A stretch of 10,138 bases of DNA from Clostridiales bacterium (GTDB lineage Bacteria > Bacillota > Clostridia > Christensenellales > Aristaeellaceae): the NCBI GenBank assembly GCA_012512355.1, contig JAAZEI010000055.1:1-10138 (forward strand). The letters run 5' to 3'. Shown here one piece after another: positions 8,043-10,138 of the stretch (position 1 is its first letter; each line of letters begins with the position of its first letter). A program made the translations under genes and the position numbers. The notes beneath the pieces are model-generated. The model saw nothing but the letters and a program-made list of their open reading frames with translations, was not told the DNA's origin and did not search any database.

Positions 8043-9087
8043 CCGTATGTTAATAAAAGCGTGGGAAATACTTAAAAAACCTGATGCCAGGATACTTGCC
8101 ATTGAGAGTTCTTGTGATGAAACCGCTGCTGCTGTTATCGCTACGGGTGATATCTGCTTATCCAATATAGTTTATTCTCAAATTGACTTGCATAAAATAT
8201 ATGGCGGTGTTGTGCCTGAAATCGCCAGCAGGGCGCATGTTGAAAAGATAGGAGCGGTTGTTGATGCAGCGCTGTCAGACGCAGAACTAACTTTTGAAGA
8301 AATGGATGCAATCGCCGTCACCTCGGGGCCGGGATTGGTTGGTGCTTTGCTAGTTGGCGTCAATTATGCCAAAGGTCTGGCGTATTCACTGGATAAACCT
8401 TTCATTGCTGTGAATCATATTGAGGGGCATATTTGCGCCAATTATCTTACGCATCAGGATTTGGCGCCGCCCTACTTATGCTTGGTTGTTTCCGGTGGGC
8501 ACAGCCATTTAATTCGGGTTGAAGAAAATGATCATTATCGCCTCATCGGATGTACGCAGGATGACGCTGCAGGAGAAGCTTTTGATAAGGCAGCACGTGT
8601 GATTGGCCTGCCCTATCCGGGGGGGCCAAAGCTGGATACTGCCGCGGAGTTAGGAAAGGCAGACCGTTTTTTATTGCCCAAGCCTCGTACACAGGGGTCC
8701 TATGATTACAGCTTTTCAGGTTTAAAAACTGCTTTTATCAACTTGACACATGGGATGGTACAAAGAGACGAGGCCCTTCCTGTAAACGATTTGGCAGCTT
8801 CATTTCGAAAAGCGGTAGTGGATCAGCTCATCGACAAAGCCATGAAGGCTGTTAAGGATATGGGAGAAACTAGATTGGTGCTGGCAGGAGGTGTATCCGC
8901 CAACAGCCTTTTGCGCAGACAGATAAAATCAGTGTGCGATGAAGAGGGCATCAAGCTATATTTGCCTGAGTTAAAATACTGCGGCGATAATGCCGCGATG
9001 ATTGGTGCCGCTGCTTTTCGCAGACTCTCGCATCTTGATTTGGCTGACTTGAGTCTCAACGCCAACCCATCTTTGCGTTTGGTTTAG
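8029..9087 (+). CDS. tsaD: tRNA N6-adenosine threonylcarbamoyltransferase TsaD
   Basis: TsaD, with TsaB and TsaE, transfers the threonylcarbamoyl group to A37 of ANN-decoding tRNAs to form t6A. The 352 residues show the ASKHA-fold landmarks: ILAIESSCDETAAAV (22-36), GGVVPEIASRAH (59-70), metal ligands in NHIEGH (H130, H134), SGGHSHL (156-161), GEAFDKAARVIGL, the phosphate-2 motif LAGGVSANS (285-293) and CGDNAAMIG with the third metal ligand D320. Residue spacing agrees with E. coli TsaD (H111, H115, D300). The N-terminus is about 19 residues longer than E. coli TsaD. GAGG at 8018-8021, 7 bp before the ATG at 8029, favours this start over the ATG at 8047. It overlaps the preceding membrane-protein gene by 14 bp. 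The TAG stop overlaps the end of the convergent gene. Confidence 0.98.
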   Translation: MKYRDRMLIKAWEILKKPDARILAIESSCDETAAAVIATGDICLSNIVYSQIDLHKIYGGVVPEIASRAHVEKIGAVVDAALSDAELTFEEMDAIAVTSGPGLVGALLVGVNYAKGLAYSLDKPFIAVNHIEGHICANYLTHQDLAPPYLCLVVSGGHSHLIRVEENDHYRLIGCTQDDAAGEAFDKAARVIGLPYPGGPKLDTAAELGKADRFLLPKPRTQGSYDYSFSGLKTAFINLTHGMVQRDEALPVNDLAASFRKAVVDQLIDKAMKAVKDMGETRLVLAGGVSANSLLRRQIKSVCDEEGIKLYLPELKYCGDNAAMIGAAAFRRLSHLDLADLSLNANPSLRLV

Positions 9088-9938
9088 GGTTTTGACTTTT
9101 TCAAGGTGATGCGATGAATTTGCGGTCTTGTTCCAAGGCGGATGGGCAGCAAAGATGTTCCCACACCCTGAGAGACCAGTAATTGATGATCTTCCACCTG
9201 CATGAGACCTTGGCGAAACCTGTCCCCATACTTGCTGGAAGAGTGAAGGCTGCGGCCAAATATCACCAGCTGCCCGCCATGTGTATGTCCGCACAAGGCT
9301 AGGTCAAAATCAAATTCTTTTTCTTGGACAGCTTGGGGGATAATGTCGGGGGAATGCGGGGCAAATATCGTAAAGTCACTGTCTGAAACATCCTGTTTAA
9401 GCGGCTCAAAATCAGGCTGTCCTTCCAATATGTCTTCAGTAGCGCATAAGCACAAAGTGGCATCATCTATTTGAATTTTGTGCGCGGAATTTGACATGAG
9501 ATGGATACCGCTTTTATTCATCGTTTTGATTAGATGACCGAAATCTTCATCCTTGCCTCTGTAATCATGGTTGCCAAGTGATGCGAAGATACCATGTTTT
9601 GCTGTCAGCGGGGGCAGAATATCAAAAAACTCCGCCGCTGTCACGGAATTTGTACCATAATCTCCTGTCAAAATCATGATATCCGGCTGCATATCGTTAA
9701 GCTTTTGCCCAAGGTCAATCACCCTGGATCTATCAAGAAATGGGCCATAATGAGGGTCAGAGGCGAAGGCGATGACACAGCCGTCAAATTCATCCGGGAG
9801 CGTGTTAAAATATATCTCCTCATGCACCACGTCAAGGGTTGCAGCGAGCCAAAAAGGATAGAGAAATTTATACTTGTTGGGTATTTTACCCGTAAAACGA
9901 AGCAAGCGTGCCAGGATATCTTTTATTGTTCGATTCAA
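9084..9938 (-). CDS. metallophosphoesterase, YkuE/YaeI-like
   Basis: This is a calcineurin-like metallophosphoesterase of 284 residues, expected to cleave a phosphomonoester or phosphodiester with a two-metal centre. All blocks are present in order: SDPHYG (D61, H63), TGDYG (D93), LGNHDYRG (N123, H124), APHSPD (H195) and CGHTHGGQ (H218, H220). The run LPDEFDGCVIAFASDPH resembles the entry to the domain in YkuE and YaeI proteins, which sit at the cell surface or membrane. Here the N-terminus has only a weak hydrophobic stretch (FLYPFWLAATLDVV, 25-38) and no clear twin-arginine motif, so location is uncertain and the substrate unknown. The start chosen is TTG at 9938, preceded by AAGGGAGGT with a 6-base gap; the frame continues upstream, but that part is the promoter. 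It is transcribed against tsaD and their stops overlap by 4 bp. Confidence 0.88.
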   Translation of the reverse strand: MNRTIKDILARLLRFTGKIPNKYKFLYPFWLAATLDVVHEEIYFNTLPDEFDGCVIAFASDPHYGPFLDRSRVIDLGQKLNDMQPDIMILTGDYGTNSVTAAEFFDILPPLTAKHGIFASLGNHDYRGKDEDFGHLIKTMNKSGIHLMSNSAHKIQIDDATLCLCATEDILEGQPDFEPLKQDVSDSDFTIFAPHSPDIIPQAVQEKEFDFDLALCGHTHGGQLVIFGRSLHSSSKYGDRFRQGLMQVEDHQLLVSQGVGTSLLPIRLGTRPQIHRITLKKSKP

Positions 9939-9944
9939 GTGCTG

Positions 9945-9953
9945 ACCTCCCTT
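9945..9953 (-). promoter_or_regulatory. ribosome binding site fixing a TTG start
   Basis: On the minus strand AAGGGAGGT ends 6 bases before TTG at 9938-9936. This near-perfect match to the 16S anti-Shine-Dalgarno sequence decides the start codon of the metallophosphoesterase gene, for which no suitable ATG exists near the beginning of the frame. Confidence 0.8.
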
Positions 9954-9966
9954 GCTTTGTTTGAAA

Positions 9967-9995
9967 AGTTTAGTATCACGGTAAGGCAATGTCAA
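9967..9995 (-). promoter_or_regulatory. sigma-A-type promoter for the metallophosphoesterase gene
   Basis: Read on the minus strand, a perfect -35 box TTGACA (9995-9990) is followed after exactly 17 bp by TAAACT (9972-9967), four of six matches to the -10 consensus. The predicted start is near 9960, giving a leader of about 20 bases that holds only the ribosome binding site. The open frame extends back to the TTG of this -35 box, which therefore should not be taken as the translation start. Confidence 0.65.
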
Positions 9996-10076
9996 GCAGC
10001 CTTTATAAAAAAAGTTAGTGTAAAGTTGTTGTAGGGAAATCCAGCTAAGAAGGGCTGCTGAACGATCCTTGTCAAG

Positions 10077-10104
10077 TTCTCCACCCCCCGCGGGGGGTGG
10101 AGAA
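10077..10104. repeat. 28-bp perfect GC-rich palindrome
   Basis: The arm TTCTCCACCCCCCG is followed at once by its exact reverse complement, CGGGGGGTGGAGAA, with no spacer. On the plus strand it runs into an A-tract (10103-10108), which on the minus strand is a T-tract before the palindrome. As RNA it would form a very stable hairpin, but neither strand has the T-run after the stem that an intrinsic terminator needs. It could be a dispersed repeat, a protein-binding site, or a Rho-type or weak terminator for a gene beyond the window; the sequence alone does not decide. Confidence 0.8.
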
Positions 10105-10138
10105 AAAAGAGGATGAAAAAGGAATGAATCCCTGGTAC

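Noticed and set aside
9064..9101. Possible tsaD terminator: AACCC pairing GGGTT, then a T-rich stretch
   Set aside because: Only five base pairs with an 18-base loop and an interrupted T-run; too weak to call.
10113..10138. Possible plus-strand gene start near ATGAAAAAGG or ATGAATCCC at the right edge
   Set aside because: The first ATG stops after four codons and the second has too few codons and poor ribosome-site spacing before the window ends.
10120..10138. Resemblance of the final CCCTGGTAC to a T-box antiterminator core
   Set aside because: It does not match the AGGGTGGNACCGCG consensus, and no specifier stem or other T-box parts are visible.

Overview
The window reads as a chromosomal housekeeping block from a low- to mid-GC Firmicute (Bacillota). 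This rests on gene order (topA-trmFO-hslV-hslU, then secA-prfB), strong AGGAGG-type ribosome binding sites, a folate-type TrmFO, and a lipoprotein-acyltransferase-like (TIGR01906/DUF1461) membrane protein. Species cannot be named from the sequence. I saw no CRISPR array, transposon, phage or tRNA/rRNA gene.

Left block (1-3352, + strand): the 3' end of topA, then trmFO, hslV and hslU, packed with overlaps of 8 and 4 bp and one 15-bp gap. This is the Bacillus-type topA-trmFO-(xerC)-hslV-hslU-(codY) cluster, but no xerC lies between trmFO and hslV and no codY follows hslU. A strong hairpin (3365-3409) closes the block.

Middle block (3353-9087, + strand): a sigma-A-like promoter with a perfect TATAAT box drives secA, followed closely by prfB, a four-helix membrane protein resembling Lit, and tsaD. 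Spacings are 22 bp, -1 bp and -14 bp, so this looks like one operon. It joins protein export (SecA), translation termination (RF2), possible remodelling of exported lipoproteins (Lit-like) and tRNA t6A modification (TsaD). The prfB gene is a single continuous frame, without the programmed +1 frameshift that autoregulates RF2 in most bacteria.

Right block (9084-10138): a minus-strand metallophosphoesterase gene of the YkuE/YaeI type converges on tsaD, and the two stop codons interlock in a 4-bp overlap. It most likely starts at a TTG codon behind a strong ribosome binding site, from a promoter with a perfect TTGACA box. The last ~140 bp hold no supported gene but contain a 28-bp perfect GC-rich palindrome.

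Nothing here is clear evidence of a new biological system. The points most worth a second look are the frameshift-free prfB, the Lit-like gene in the secA-prfB-tsaD operon, the interlocked convergent genes, and the palindrome at the right edge.
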